From positions 1 to 64,000 of the forward strand of contig SVST01000010.1 in assembly GCA_015064155.1 (NCBI GenBank): a stretch of 64,000 bases of DNA, read 5' to 3'. The translations under genes were made by a program, and so were the position numbers. The notes below the pieces were generated by a model. The model was not told where the DNA came from and ran no database searches. It was given only the letters and a program-made list of their open reading frames with translations. This DNA is from Oscillospiraceae bacterium (GTDB taxonomy: Bacteria; Bacillota; Clostridia; Oscillospirales; CAG-272). Below, piece by piece: positions 1 to 9,716 of this stretch (its first letter is position 1; each line of letters starts with the position of its first letter).

Positions 1-111
1 ACGCAGGAACAGTTGGACGCTGTTGTTTCTCTGATCAACAATCGTCCTCGTAAATGTCTTGGTTTTTTGTCTCCCAATGATTTTTTGAAAAAAGTGTTGC
101 ACTTGGCTTGA
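1..111 (+). CDS. IS30-family-like transposase, C-terminal fragment (5' end outside window)
   Basis: Frame 1 reads TQEQLDAVVSLINNRPRKCLGFLSPNDFLKKVLHLA*, matching the 'NxRPRKxLGxxTPxE' C-terminus of IS30-type transposases. Confidence 0.8.
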   Translation, partial: TQEQLDAVVSLINNRPRKCLGFLSPNDFLKKVLHLA

Positions 112-190
112 CAATCTGACGAGGCTTATTACCACCTGACAGTACACCTGAACGGTGTAACACACTATACCTTGCAAGGCAAGGCGTGTG

Positions 191-226
191 AAAAGGAGTA
201 CGGACAAAAATATCCGTACTCCTTTT
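191..226. terminator. Bidirectional intrinsic terminator-like hairpin
   Basis: AAAAGGAGTACGGA-CAAAAATA-TCCGTACTCCTTTT perfect inverted repeat with flanking A/T tracts. Confidence 0.65.
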
Positions 227-228
227 GT

Positions 229-308
229 TGTAGGGCGGGGGGTTATCTCCCGCCGCTTTATTGGATTTTCACTCTTCGTAACGGCGGCAGCAAGCCACCG
301 CCCTACAA
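229..308. repeat. Inverted pair of GC-rich REP-like elements
   Basis: TGTAGGGCGGGGGG...CCCGCCG (about 229-256) and CGGCGGCAGCAAGCCACCGCCCTAC (about 282-306) are related sequences in opposite orientation. Confidence 0.5.
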
Positions 309-559
309 GGTTGATATCTCGGCAGGTAAAAACTGCTTTATGGTATGTATCCCTTGGGGTGCCTTTTGTTTTGGTACGGACAATAGGTTTCGCAGAACCC
401 CACCTCTATTTTCGGTTCCGCTTGCGAAACGGTGGCGTTTAGCCACCGAGAAAATAGAACCGCGCCGAAAAAGGTGAACACTTTCTCAAAAAACTGCAGA
501 CGGCGCGTGTGCAGCGTTCAAGTCCACGGCTGCAAATCACCAAAAAATCTCGTAAACTA

Positions 560-588
560 TTGTATAACTCTCTTGAATGTGTTATAAT
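560..588 (+). promoter_or_regulatory. Sigma-A-type promoter for the isomerase gene
   Basis: TTGTAT - 17 bp - TATAAT at 560-565/583-588, upstream of ATG 626. Confidence 0.7.
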
Positions 589-625
589 GATGCTACAAAT
601 CAGAAACGCAAGGAGAATATGACTT

Positions 626-1519
626 ATGATTCTTTCGTCGTCCAGTAACACTTTGGTCCGCAATTTCGGATATTTCGGTGCCATCGACATCATGAAAGAG
701 GCAGACTACGATGCCATCGATCTCTCGCTCTTTACCATGACCGAAGACGATAACGAATTTTGCACGGACGGTTATCGCGCCCGCATTGCCGAAATTCGCG
801 CCTATGCCGAACAGAAAGGGATTTTCTTTAACCAATCGCATACTCCTTTTCGGTTCAACTGGGCAAATCCCAACGAGGTTGAGGAACGTCTGATCCCCCG
901 CACGATCCGCGCGTTGGAGGTTTCTGCACTGGCAGGCTGTAAAATTGCCGTGGTACATCCCGTACATCACGAGGAGTATTTGGGGCACGAGGAAGAACGC
1001 TTTGAGGAGAACATGAAGTATTACCGCGGTCTTCTCCCCTACGCAAAAGAATACGGCATCAAAATCGCACTTGAAAATATGTTCCAGCGCGAGGTCAAAA
1101 GAAAGACTCTGGGGCATGATACCTGCTCCCAAGCATCGGAATTTATCCGCTACCTGGACACGCTTGACGACGAGCATTTCGTAGCCTGCCTGGATCTTGG
1201 ACATTGCGGTGTCGTGGGCTCCGAGGCGCAGGATCTCATCCGTGCATTGGGGCACGACCGTTTGCACGCTCTGCACGTCCACGACAACGACTACACCAAG
1301 GATCAGCATACCCTGCCGGGACTTGGAAAAATGAATTGGGAAGAGATCATGAAGGCTCTTGCCGAGATCGACTACGACGGTGAATTCACCTTTGAAGCCG
1401 ACCGTTTCTTCATGGGACTGCCCCCCGCACTCATGCCGAAAGCCGTTTCCCTGATGGTGGACATGGGTCGCTATCTGATCGGACGTTTTGAGGCGTATCA
1501 AAAAATCGGCCGCAAATAA
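626..1519 (+). CDS. Sugar phosphate isomerase/epimerase (AP-endonuclease 2-like TIM barrel)
   Basis: 297 aa; motifs ALENM, LDLGHCGVVG, HALHVHDND, GEFTFEAD. Confidence 0.85.
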   Translation: MILSSSSNTLVRNFGYFGAIDIMKEADYDAIDLSLFTMTEDDNEFCTDGYRARIAEIRAYAEQKGIFFNQSHTPFRFNWANPNEVEERLIPRTIRALEVSALAGCKIAVVHPVHHEEYLGHEEERFEENMKYYRGLLPYAKEYGIKIALENMFQREVKRKTLGHDTCSQASEFIRYLDTLDDEHFVACLDLGHCGVVGSEAQDLIRALGHDRLHALHVHDNDYTKDQHTLPGLGKMNWEEIMKALAEIDYDGEFTFEADRFFMGLPPALMPKAVSLMVDMGRYLIGRFEAYQKIGRK

Positions 1520-1528
1520 CAGAACAAA

Positions 1529-1565
1529 GGGCTCCCCGAATGCGCGCATTCGGGGAGTCCTTTAT
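1529..1565. terminator. Intrinsic terminator between convergent genes
   Basis: GGGCTCCCCGAATGCGCGCATTCGGGGAGTCCTTT near-perfect palindrome. Confidence 0.8.
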
Positions 1566-1587
1566 ACGGTTTTTCATTTTCATTTCA

Positions 1588-2979
1588 TCAAATAAACTTC
1601 CCTACCAAGGAGTAAACCAACAGCCCGAAAATGACGATCGGCAAAACGTAGGTCATATACACGCACAGCCACTTGGGGAATTTCAAGCCCTTGCCTGCGT
1701 TGATCTCCTTTTGGAAATTCTCCCGACCCCAGCCATAACGAGAGGTACAAAACAGCACGTATACCATACTTCCGATCGGCAACAAAAGGTTGGACACCAC
1801 AAAATCTTCAATATCCAAAAAGCCGCCGATCTTGGGAATCTTGATCTGCTCCCAAATGCTCTTGCTGAAGATCGCAGGCAGGCTGAGCACAAAGATCAAC
1901 CCCAGGTTGATCAGGCAAACCGTACGTCTGGAAAGCTTGGTCTTCTCCAGCCAAAAGGAGATGATATTCTCAAATACGGCAATCACGGTGGAATATGCCG
2001 CAAAAATCATAAAGAGGAAAAAGAGCGTGCCGACGATACGTCCCGTCACCGGTCCCATGTGGTTAAAAATGCTCGACAGCGTGGTGAATAGGAAGGAGGG
2101 GTCAACCGTGGAGGCGTTTACGTTCACACCGCCCGTAAAGGTAAAGCAAGCCGGGAAAATGATAAAGCCCGATGCAATCGCAATAAAGGTGTCAAGCGCG
2201 GTGATGGTAACCGCCTCGCCAAGTAAGGAACGCTCCTTGGAAATATAGCTTCCGAAAATCGCAATCGAACCGATGCCAACGCTCAGTGTGAAGAATGCCT
2301 GTCCCATGGCTGCGGTGATCACCGTACCGACATTGGTATTCTTCATTCCCTCTGCCGACGGGATCAGATAGAACTTCAAGCCCCTTCCCGCGCCCGAAAG
2401 CGTACAACAGTAAGCCGCAAGCCCGATGATCAGAACCAACAGCGCGATCATCATATACTTCGTAATACGTTCAACACCCTTTTGAAGTCCCAGTGAACAG
2501 ATCAAAAGACAAAGAGCAATCGTTGCCAAGGTAGAGCCGAGAATCAGCCACGTGTTCCCCACCGTTCCGCCAAAATGCGCACCCAGAGCCGAAACATCGG
2601 TACCAACCGAAAAAATATCGCCCGAGAGGTATTTTCCGAAATAGATCAGCATCCAACCGGCGATGGTGGTATAGCACATCATCAAAAGGTAGTTTCCGCC
2701 AATCCCGAGATACTGCATCAGGTGCCACTTCTGTCCGGGCTTTTCAAGCTGTTGAAAGGAGGACGCGATACTGCGCTGGCTGGCGCGTCCGACCGACAGC
2801 TCGGCACACATGACGGGAATTCCCAAAAGAAGTAAAAACCCTAAGTAGATCAGCACGAAAAGCGCACCGCCATAAGCCCCCGTAATAATCGGGAAGCGGT
2901 ACACGTTTCCAAGGCCGATCGCGCATCCGGCAGAAATCAAGATAAATCCCAAGCGGGACGAAAATTTTTCTCTTTCCAT
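1588..2979 (-). CDS. Sodium-dependent (NSS/SNF family) transporter
   Basis: MEREKFSSRLGFILISAGCAIGLGNVYRFPIITGAYGGALF, the NSS N-terminal signature. Start trimmed from 3054 because a promoter lies inside the extended ORF. Confidence 0.9.
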   Translation of the reverse strand: MEREKFSSRLGFILISAGCAIGLGNVYRFPIITGAYGGALFVLIYLGFLLLLGIPVMCAELSVGRASQRSIASSFQQLEKPGQKWHLMQYLGIGGNYLLMMCYTTIAGWMLIYFGKYLSGDIFSVGTDVSALGAHFGGTVGNTWLILGSTLATIALCLLICSLGLQKGVERITKYMMIALLVLIIGLAAYCCTLSGAGRGLKFYLIPSAEGMKNTNVGTVITAAMGQAFFTLSVGIGSIAIFGSYISKERSLLGEAVTITALDTFIAIASGFIIFPACFTFTGGVNVNASTVDPSFLFTTLSSIFNHMGPVTGRIVGTLFFLFMIFAAYSTVIAVFENIISFWLEKTKLSRRTVCLINLGLIFVLSLPAIFSKSIWEQIKIPKIGGFLDIEDFVVSNLLLPIGSMVYVLFCTSRYGWGRENFQKEINAGKGLKFPKWLCVYMTYVLPIVIFGLLVYSLVGKFI

Positions 2980-3019
2980 CACAAAGCTCCAATCGATACG
3001 TTCGCCAAAAGTAACATAC

Positions 3020-3048
3020 ATTATAGCAAACCTTTGCCTCCTTGTCAA
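3020..3048 (-). promoter_or_regulatory. Promoter of NSS transporter
   Basis: Minus strand TTGACA-N17-TATAAT (-35 at 3043-3048, -10 at 3020-3025). Confidence 0.75.
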
Positions 3049-3140
3049 GAGCAAGAAAGAGGCGTTTGCTTGAAAAGCGCAAAAAAACAGCCGCGTTTTG
3101 TAAGATATCCCGTGTCTGCGCCCGAAAAAGAGAAATTTAC

Positions 3141-3169
3141 TTGCAAAATGAGGGCTTCTGTGTTATAAT
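3141..3169 (+). promoter_or_regulatory. Promoter of MFS transporter
   Basis: TTGCAA-N17-TATAAT. Confidence 0.65.
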
Positions 3170-3209
3170 GACCGAAGCATATCAAAATCGTTTGTTAAAG
3201 GAGCTGTCC

Positions 3210-4454
3210 ATGTCATCCTCTTACACCCGTTTAAAAGCGGCTTGCTACACCACCAATCTTTCCATGTCGGTGGTTGGCAATCTCTCGCCCTTATTGTTCG
3301 TTACCTTTCACAAGCTGTACGGCATCTCCTATTCGCTGCTTGGACTGTTGGTCTTGGTCAACTTTTTCACCCAGTTGACCGTTGACCTCTTATTTTCCTT
3401 TTTTTCACACAAATTCAATATTCCCCTTGCGGTGCGAATCAACCCGATTCTGACCGTGATCGGTCTTTTGATCTACGCGCTGTTCCCCTTTTTCTTCGCC
3501 GATCACGTCTACGTCGGTCTGATCCTCGGCACTGTGATCTTCGCCTGCTCCGGAGGGCTTTCCGAGGTGCTGATCAGTCCCGTGATCGCGGCGATTCCCA
3601 GCGAAAATCCCGAGGGAGAAATGAGCAAGCTGCATTCGATCTACGCATGGGGTGTAGTGGGTGTCATCGCAATATCCAGCCTGTTTTTGCTGGGATTCGG
3701 GAATGACAACTGGCAATATCTCGCCTTGCTTTTTGCCCTGATTCCGCTGATTTCGGCAATTCTTTTTTCCCGTGTAAGCATTCCCGAAATGGAAACGCCG
3801 CAAAAGACGGCAAACGTCTTTCATCTCTTCCGCAGCCCCGGGCTTTGGCTCTGCTTTTTCGCCATGTTCATGGGCGGTGCTACCGAATGCACGATGGCAC
3901 AGTGGTGCTCGGGATACGTTGAAGAGGCACTGGGAATCCCCAAAATCGTGGGGGACCTTTGCGGTGTTGCGCTGTTTTCGGTCATGCTTGGTCTGGGACG
4001 CTCCTTATTCGCAAAACGGGGAAAAAACGTGGAACGCGTCCTCTTTTTGGGGGCGTGCGGTGCGGTCCTCTGCTATTTGACCGCGGCGGTATCCAATCTT
4101 CCCGCGCTCGGCTTGATCGCGTGCGGCATGACCGGACTTTGCGCCTCGATGCTTTGGCCCGGCTGCTTGTTGGTGGCGTCCACCCGATTCCCCGCAGGCG
4201 GTGTCTTCGTGTTTGCCATGATGGCGGCGGGCGGTGACATGGGCGCGGCACTGATCCCGCAGCTGGTGGGAAGCGTAACCGATGCGGTTTCGAAAAATCC
4301 CTCGCTGGTTTCGTTTGCCGAAAAGCTTTCGCTTGCCCCCGATCAGCTGGGGCTGAAGATCGGTATGCTACTCGGCATGCTTTGCCCGTTGATCGGTGCA
4401 TTCCTCTATCTGCGCCTTTGGAAAACGAAAAAAGATCCCTCCGACGAGGTATAA
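3210..4454 (+). CDS. MFS transporter
   Basis: Polytopic protein from ATG 3210 behind an AAAGGAG SD; MFS-like helix pattern. Confidence 0.75.
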   Translation: MSSSYTRLKAACYTTNLSMSVVGNLSPLLFVTFHKLYGISYSLLGLLVLVNFFTQLTVDLLFSFFSHKFNIPLAVRINPILTVIGLLIYALFPFFFADHVYVGLILGTVIFACSGGLSEVLISPVIAAIPSENPEGEMSKLHSIYAWGVVGVIAISSLFLLGFGNDNWQYLALLFALIPLISAILFSRVSIPEMETPQKTANVFHLFRSPGLWLCFFAMFMGGATECTMAQWCSGYVEEALGIPKIVGDLCGVALFSVMLGLGRSLFAKRGKNVERVLFLGACGAVLCYLTAAVSNLPALGLIACGMTGLCASMLWPGCLLVASTRFPAGGVFVFAMMAAGGDMGAALIPQLVGSVTDAVSKNPSLVSFAEKLSLAPDQLGLKIGMLLGMLCPLIGAFLYLRLWKTKKDPSDEV

Positions 4455-4466
4455 AAAGGAGCTGTT

Positions 4467-5399
4467 ATGAAACTGAATCGAAATCTCAAGGGCAGTTTGT
4501 TGCTCTGCCTTGCCGCATTGATCTGGGGCTTGGCATTCGTGGCACAAACGGGAGCTGCCGATAAAATTCCGCCCTTTGCCCTGAACGCGTCCCGATCGAT
4601 CGTCACGTTCTTCTTCCTTTGGCTGTTTTTAATGTTGCGCCGCCTTTGGAAGGGGACTCCGATCCTTCCCAAAAAAGAAAAACGACTTCGCAGCTGGCTG
4701 CTCCCCGGTATTCTGTGCGGCTTTCTTTTGTCGGTCAGCGTCAATCTGCAGCAGTTTGGCATCGTAGCCTATCCCGATGGCGTTGCCGCGGAAGCGCGTG
4801 CGGGGTTTCTGACCGCCCTGTACGTCATTTTGGTTCCGATCTTCGGAATTTTCCTTGGCAAAAGGTTGAGTGTTCCATTGGTCGGTGCCGTTTTGGTGGC
4901 AGTTGTGGGAATCTACCTGCTCTGCCTCTCTGGCGGCATTTCGGGCATCTATTCGGGGGACGTTCTGATGCTTCTGTGCGCATCAAGCTTTGCCTTACAT
5001 ATTTTGTCGGTTGACCGCTTCGGCTCAGACGTGGACGGAATTTTGCTCTCCATGACCCAATTCGCGGTGTGCGGTATGCTCTCCCTCGTTCTGTCACTGA
5101 TTTTGGAAAAGACCAACCTCTCCGCAATCCTGTCCGCTACTCCGGAAATTCTATTCTTGGGAATCTTCTCGGGCGGAATCGCCTACACGCTGCAAATCGT
5201 AGGTCAAAAATATGCCGAGCCGACGGTTGCCTCTCTCACGATGAGCTTGGAAAGCGTCTTTGCAACGCTCGGCGGCTGGTTGATTTCGGGCAACACGCTT
5301 TCGATTCGCGAATGGTTCGGTTGCGCCTTGGTTTTCGCCGCCATCGTTTTGGCACAGATTCCGACTCCGAAACGGAAAATCACAACCGAAAAACGATAA
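4467..5399 (+). CDS. DMT-family (EamA) transporter
   Basis: 310 aa, 10-TM EamA pattern: LLLCLAALIWGLAFVAQ; SLESVFATLGGWLISGNTLSIREWFGCALVFAAIVLAQ. Confidence 0.85.
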   Translation: MKLNRNLKGSLLLCLAALIWGLAFVAQTGAADKIPPFALNASRSIVTFFFLWLFLMLRRLWKGTPILPKKEKRLRSWLLPGILCGFLLSVSVNLQQFGIVAYPDGVAAEARAGFLTALYVILVPIFGIFLGKRLSVPLVGAVLVAVVGIYLLCLSGGISGIYSGDVLMLLCASSFALHILSVDRFGSDVDGILLSMTQFAVCGMLSLVLSLILEKTNLSAILSATPEILFLGIFSGGIAYTLQIVGQKYAEPTVASLTMSLESVFATLGGWLISGNTLSIREWFGCALVFAAIVLAQIPTPKRKITTEKR

Positions 5400-5435
5400 A
5401 AGATCGGCTTTTCTGCTGTTTTTTTGCAAACGTGG

Positions 5436-5464
5436 TTGCTTTTTCGGGCACTCTATGATATAAT
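5436..5464 (+). promoter_or_regulatory. Promoter of GT2-rfbD-ABC transporter operon
   Basis: TTGCTT-N17-TATAAT. Confidence 0.6.
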
Positions 5465-5512
5465 GTACTTAATTATACGAAATGCAACGACAAAAGAGAG
5501 GATTTTTTTGGT

Positions 5513-6475
5513 ATGGCACAAAAGACCGTTGCGGTGCTTCTTGCCGTTTGGGAGCCGCGTGAGGATTGGCTGATTGAGCTTTTGGACTCGCTCAACGGGC
5601 AAACCTATCCCCATATCCGTCTGTACGTGCGCGACGACGCATCCCCCACCTACCCTCTGTCGCGCTTGCAGGAGCTTTTGGCGGCTCATATCACAAAATT
5701 CCCCTATACCCTGCATCAAAATGAGCAAAACCTCGGCTCGAACCAAACCTTTGCCGCGTTGGTATGCGATTGCAACGACGAGCGTTACGTAGCCTTCTGC
5801 GATCAGGACGACGTGTGGCTTCCCGAAAAGATTGCCAATACGGTACGCTTGCTGGAAGAAAGTCGGCTCTCTCCCGTCGCGGTTTGCGCCAACGTATCGG
5901 TGATGGACGGGGAGGGCAAGGAAATCGCCCCCACGATGGAGGCGCACCGCCGCCGACACACCTTTTTACGGGGCAACGGTCTGGCATCGGGATTGATCTA
6001 TCGCAATTTTGTGATGGGCTGTACCATGATGATGGAGCGTAAGCGCGCACGCTCGTATCTCCCGTTCCCGAACGAGCTGGTACACGACCACTATCTGGCA
6101 TACCGCGCAGCCCTTGACGGTGCCATCGATTATTTGGACGAGCCGCAAATGCGATACCGCGTATACGGCGGCAACCAGACCGGTGTGATGACGGGTGTGC
6201 GTACCAAGCAGGACTATTTTGACCGTCGCATTGCCGTTTTTGATGCCCGATTGCGTTGCCTGAAGCAATATGCCGATTCGGAAGAGCTGCAAAAGGCGCA
6301 GATATGGACCGACGCCCGCAAAAAGAATTTTTCCCGCGAGCGCGGCGGCTTTCGCGCCCTTTGGAAAACGCGAAACGTCAACCGCGTCACCTCGCTCTTT
6401 GAGCTGTTTGCATTGCGCTTCCCCACCCCACTGTTCCGTTTTGCCGTGCGTCTGATCCAAAAAGGCGCACTTTAA
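5513..6475 (+). CDS. Family 2 glycosyltransferase
   Basis: TVAVLLAVWEPREDWLIELLDSLNGQTYPHIRLYVRDDAS ... FCDQDDVW. Confidence 0.9.
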   Translation: MAQKTVAVLLAVWEPREDWLIELLDSLNGQTYPHIRLYVRDDASPTYPLSRLQELLAAHITKFPYTLHQNEQNLGSNQTFAALVCDCNDERYVAFCDQDDVWLPEKIANTVRLLEESRLSPVAVCANVSVMDGEGKEIAPTMEAHRRRHTFLRGNGLASGLIYRNFVMGCTMMMERKRARSYLPFPNELVHDHYLAYRAALDGAIDYLDEPQMRYRVYGGNQTGVMTGVRTKQDYFDRRIAVFDARLRCLKQYADSEELQKAQIWTDARKKNFSRERGGFRALWKTRNVNRVTSLFELFALRFPTPLFRFAVRLIQKGAL

Positions 6476-6506
6476 CTGTGACGATACGAAAGGATTTTAG
6501 CTTATT

Positions 6507-7367
6507 ATGAAAATTTTGGTTACCGGAGTCAAGGGTCAGCTGGGCTACGATCTGTGCAGAGTCCTTGCCGATCGCAAGATCGACCACTTAGGGGTTGACA
6601 TCGATGACTTTGACATCACCGACCGAAAGGCTTCGGTCAAGTTTATCACCGGTTACCGCCCCGATGCGATCATCCATTGCTCGGCATTCACGGCGGTAGA
6701 CAAAGCCGAGGACGAGGTTGATCTGTGCACGCGCGTCAATGCCGAGGGTCCTGCCAATATCGCGGCGGCGGCATCCGCAATCAATGCCAAGATGATGTAC
6801 ATCTCCACCGATTACGTCTTCCCCGGCACGGGCGACGTTGCCTATCGACCCGAGGATCCCACGGGTCCCTTGTCGGTTTACGGAAAGACCAAGCTCTTGG
6901 GAGAAGAAGCGGTGCGTAAGGCTTCCGACCGTCATTTTATCGTGCGTATTTCGTGGGTGTTCGGCAAAAACGGAAACAATTTCGTCAAAACCATGCTGCG
7001 TCTTGCCGAAACCAAGACCGATTTGAACGTCGTATGTGACCAGATCGGCTCCCCTACCTACACCTATGACCTCTCCCTGTTGCTGTGCGACATGATCGTC
7101 ACCGACCGTTTCGGCACTTACCACGCAACCAACGAGGGGCTTTGCTCCTGGGCTGAGTTTGCCGAGGAAATCATGCGACTTGGCAAGAAAAGCACAAAAA
7201 TCCATCCCATCCCCTCCTCGCAGTATCCCACGCGTGCCGTTCGTCCGTTGAACTCGCGCATGGATAAGGAGAAGCTGACCCAAAACGGCTTTTGCCGTCT
7301 GCCCGATTGGAAAGACGCTCTTGCACGTTACATCAAAGAACTCGACGACAATAAATCGGAAGGCTGA
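6507..7367 (+). CDS. rfbD: dTDP-4-dehydrorhamnose reductase
   Basis: MKILVTGVKGQLGYDL; STDYVFPG; YGKTKLLGEE; GTYHATNEGLCSW. Confidence 0.92.
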   Translation: MKILVTGVKGQLGYDLCRVLADRKIDHLGVDIDDFDITDRKASVKFITGYRPDAIIHCSAFTAVDKAEDEVDLCTRVNAEGPANIAAAASAINAKMMYISTDYVFPGTGDVAYRPEDPTGPLSVYGKTKLLGEEAVRKASDRHFIVRISWVFGKNGNNFVKTMLRLAETKTDLNVVCDQIGSPTYTYDLSLLLCDMIVTDRFGTYHATNEGLCSWAEFAEEIMRLGKKSTKIHPIPSSQYPTRAVRPLNSRMDKEKLTQNGFCRLPDWKDALARYIKELDDNKSEG

Positions 7368-7393
7368 TGCCCCGAAAAACCGAAAGGAGATTT

Positions 7394-8872
7394 ATGAAAA
7401 ACAGCACAATTCGCATTTGTGCGATTCTCATGGCGGTCTTTTTGTTGGTGGGCGCAATCTTCTATTTTGCCGCCGGTGACAGCCTCTATTTCACACCCTC
7501 CTCCTCAAAGCCCGTCAGCGGAAAGGGCAACGTGGGTGAGCTTTTGGAGGGAATGTCACTCAAGCAGTCCTTTACGTGCCAAACCGATACCTTGGAATCG
7601 GTCGGTCTTCTGCTCGCCACCATGGATCGCACGAACACCGACGTTTTGAAGATTGAACTGACCGATGAAGCCGGAACGCTTTTGTTTTCGGAGGAAGTCA
7701 ACACTGCCGATCCCTCCAGAGTGCAAAACAACGCACAACTGGTCATCACCCCGAGAGAATCGATTGAAAATGCCAAGGGAAAGACTTATACCCTGACGGT
7801 AACCAGCTTACACGGTGTCAGCGGAAATGCCGTCACCTTCTATTACGGAAACACCGTCAACGCAGGACGTGCCAACGTCGCCGTTGACGTGTCGGAAAAG
7901 GATGCGCTTTACGTCAACGGAAGCATCAAAACGGACGAGGCAAATCTCTTTTGCAGTCTTTGTCTTACCGTTGCGGGAAACAACCTGCATCTCTTCGGCT
8001 CGATTTACTGGTACGTTTACGCAGGCGCAGCACTTCTCTTCGGTCTGCTGCTCGTATACCTTGCCTATTGCCACCTGAAAGAAAAAAAGAACGCGATCCT
8101 TGAGATCCTGTATTCCTTCAAGCGGTACCGCTTCTTAACCAAGCAGCTGGTGGCGCGTGACTTCAAAACCAAATATAAGCGCTCGGTGCTGGGCGTTTTG
8201 TGGAGCTTTTTGAACCCCTTGCTCACCATGAGCATTCAGTACGTGGTCTTCTCCACCATCTTCAAGTCGGATATCCCCAATTTTTCGATCTACCTGCTCA
8301 GCGGTATTATCTGCTTCAACTTCTTTAACGAAGCCACCAATATGTGCTTGATGAGCATCGTCGGAAACGCGACCCTGATTAACAAGGTATACGTGCCGAA
8401 GTATATTTATCCGTTCTCGCGCACGCTTTCCTCGTCGATCAACCTCTTGCTGTCACTGGTGCCGCTTTTGATCATGCTCCTGATTACAAGAACCCCGATC
8501 ACCCTTGCCATTCTGTTGCTCCCGTTCGTTTTGCTGATGCTCTTTCTGTTCAGCTACGGTGTCGGGCTCATTCTGGCGGCACTGATGGTGTTTTTCCGCG
8601 ACACGCAATTCCTATGGGGCATCGTTTCCATGCTTTTGATGTATCTGACTCCCGTATTCTATCCGGAGTCCATCATCCCCGACCGCTTTATGAGCGTCTA
8701 CCGTTTGAACCCCATGTATCAGATTCTACGGTTTATCCGCAGCATCCTCGTAGACGGAAAATCCCCGGAGCCTATGTCGTATCTCTATTGCATCCTGCTC
8801 TGCGGCGTGCCTCTTTTGATTGGTATTTTGGTGTTCCGAAAGAGCCAGAATAAATTTATCTTCAATCTCTGA
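7394..8872 (+). CDS. Polysaccharide ABC transporter permease (Wzm-like) with extra N-terminal TM plus extracytoplasmic domain
   Basis: C-terminal ~260 aa are Wzm-like (FKTKYKRSVLGVLWSFLNPLLTMSIQYVVFS...). About 230 aa N-terminal extension with a signal-like TM and a second TM. ATG 7394 behind AAAGGAGA. Confidence 0.88.
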   Translation: MKNSTIRICAILMAVFLLVGAIFYFAAGDSLYFTPSSSKPVSGKGNVGELLEGMSLKQSFTCQTDTLESVGLLLATMDRTNTDVLKIELTDEAGTLLFSEEVNTADPSRVQNNAQLVITPRESIENAKGKTYTLTVTSLHGVSGNAVTFYYGNTVNAGRANVAVDVSEKDALYVNGSIKTDEANLFCSLCLTVAGNNLHLFGSIYWYVYAGAALLFGLLLVYLAYCHLKEKKNAILEILYSFKRYRFLTKQLVARDFKTKYKRSVLGVLWSFLNPLLTMSIQYVVFSTIFKSDIPNFSIYLLSGIICFNFFNEATNMCLMSIVGNATLINKVYVPKYIYPFSRTLSSSINLLLSLVPLLIMLLITRTPITLAILLLPFVLLMLFLFSYGVGLILAALMVFFRDTQFLWGIVSMLLMYLTPVFYPESIIPDRFMSVYRLNPMYQILRFIRSILVDGKSPEPMSYLYCILLCGVPLLIGILVFRKSQNKFIFNL

Positions 8873-8915
8873 CCGACACGTTGCTTCCCCATTGAAGAAG
8901 AAAGGACTCGCCCCC

Positions 8916-9644
8916 ATGATTAAAGCCCAAAACATTACGGTTTGCTATCGAATGGCGAACGATAAAATCAGCAGCATCAAGGAATACCTCGTTGCGCTGA
9001 TGAAGCATAAGCTGAAATACGATGAATTCGTCGCGCTGCAGGACGTCAGCTTTGAGATCCGCCGCGGTGAGGTCGTTGGAATCATCGGCAACAACGGAGC
9101 CGGCAAAAGCACGCTGCTCAAGGTGATTTCCGGCATTCTGACCCCTACGAAAGGCTCGGTGGAGCTGCAGGGAAACGTGGTTCCCATGCTGGAATTGGGC
9201 AGTGGCTTCGACTTTGACCTGACCGGCAGCGAAAACATCTTTCTCAACGGAGCAATCCTCGGCTATTCCGAAAGCTTTTTGAAATCCAAGTACGACGAGA
9301 TCGTAGCCTTCTCCGAGCTTGGGGAGTTTATCAACAACCCGGTTCGAAACTATTCCTCGGGTATGATTATGCGCTTGGCTTTTTCGATTGCCTCACAGGT
9401 CAATCCCGACATTTTGATCGTGGATGAAATCCTTGCCGTCGGCGACATGGCATTCCAGGAAAAAAGCCATGCCCGCATGACCGAGATGATGAGCCACGGT
9501 ACCACGGTTTTGTTGGTATCACATAATTTGGACCAGGTTCGAAATCTTTGCGACCGCGTGATTTGGTTGGACCACGGACACATCAAAGCTGTTGGTGATA
9601 CACAAGAAATCTGCGACCAATATTATGCCTCCAATCAAAGATAA
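8916..9644 (+). CDS. Polysaccharide ABC transporter ATP-binding protein (Wzt-like, short form)
   Basis: Walker A GNNGAGKSTLL, signature YSSGMIMRLAFS, Walker B ILIVDE; ends without a Wzt C-terminal domain. Confidence 0.92.
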   Translation: MIKAQNITVCYRMANDKISSIKEYLVALMKHKLKYDEFVALQDVSFEIRRGEVVGIIGNNGAGKSTLLKVISGILTPTKGSVELQGNVVPMLELGSGFDFDLTGSENIFLNGAILGYSESFLKSKYDEIVAFSELGEFINNPVRNYSSGMIMRLAFSIASQVNPDILIVDEILAVGDMAFQEKSHARMTEMMSHGTTVLLVSHNLDQVRNLCDRVIWLDHGHIKAVGDTQEICDQYYASNQR

Positions 9645-9669
9645 TCGAACAAAAAACGCAAAAAAATAT

Positions 9670-9716
9670 AGGGTGTGAGCTTGATGCAGATTGCATTTGG
9701 CTCACACCTGTTTTTA
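9670..9716. terminator. Terminator between ABC operon and AraC gene
   Basis: GGTGTGAGC...GCTCACACC followed by TGTTTTTA. Confidence 0.75.

Noticed and set aside
172-477. 101-aa and 84-aa ORFs downstream of the IS30 end
   Set aside because: They run through inverted REP-like repeats and hairpins; composition is not protein-like.
593-1549. 318-aa minus ORF opposite the isomerase
   Set aside because: Antisense shadow ORF; it would also run through the promoter and terminator of the plus gene.
1588-3054. 488-aa version of the NSS transporter
   Set aside because: The first 25 codons contain the gene's own -10/-35 promoter; start at 2979 is more likely.
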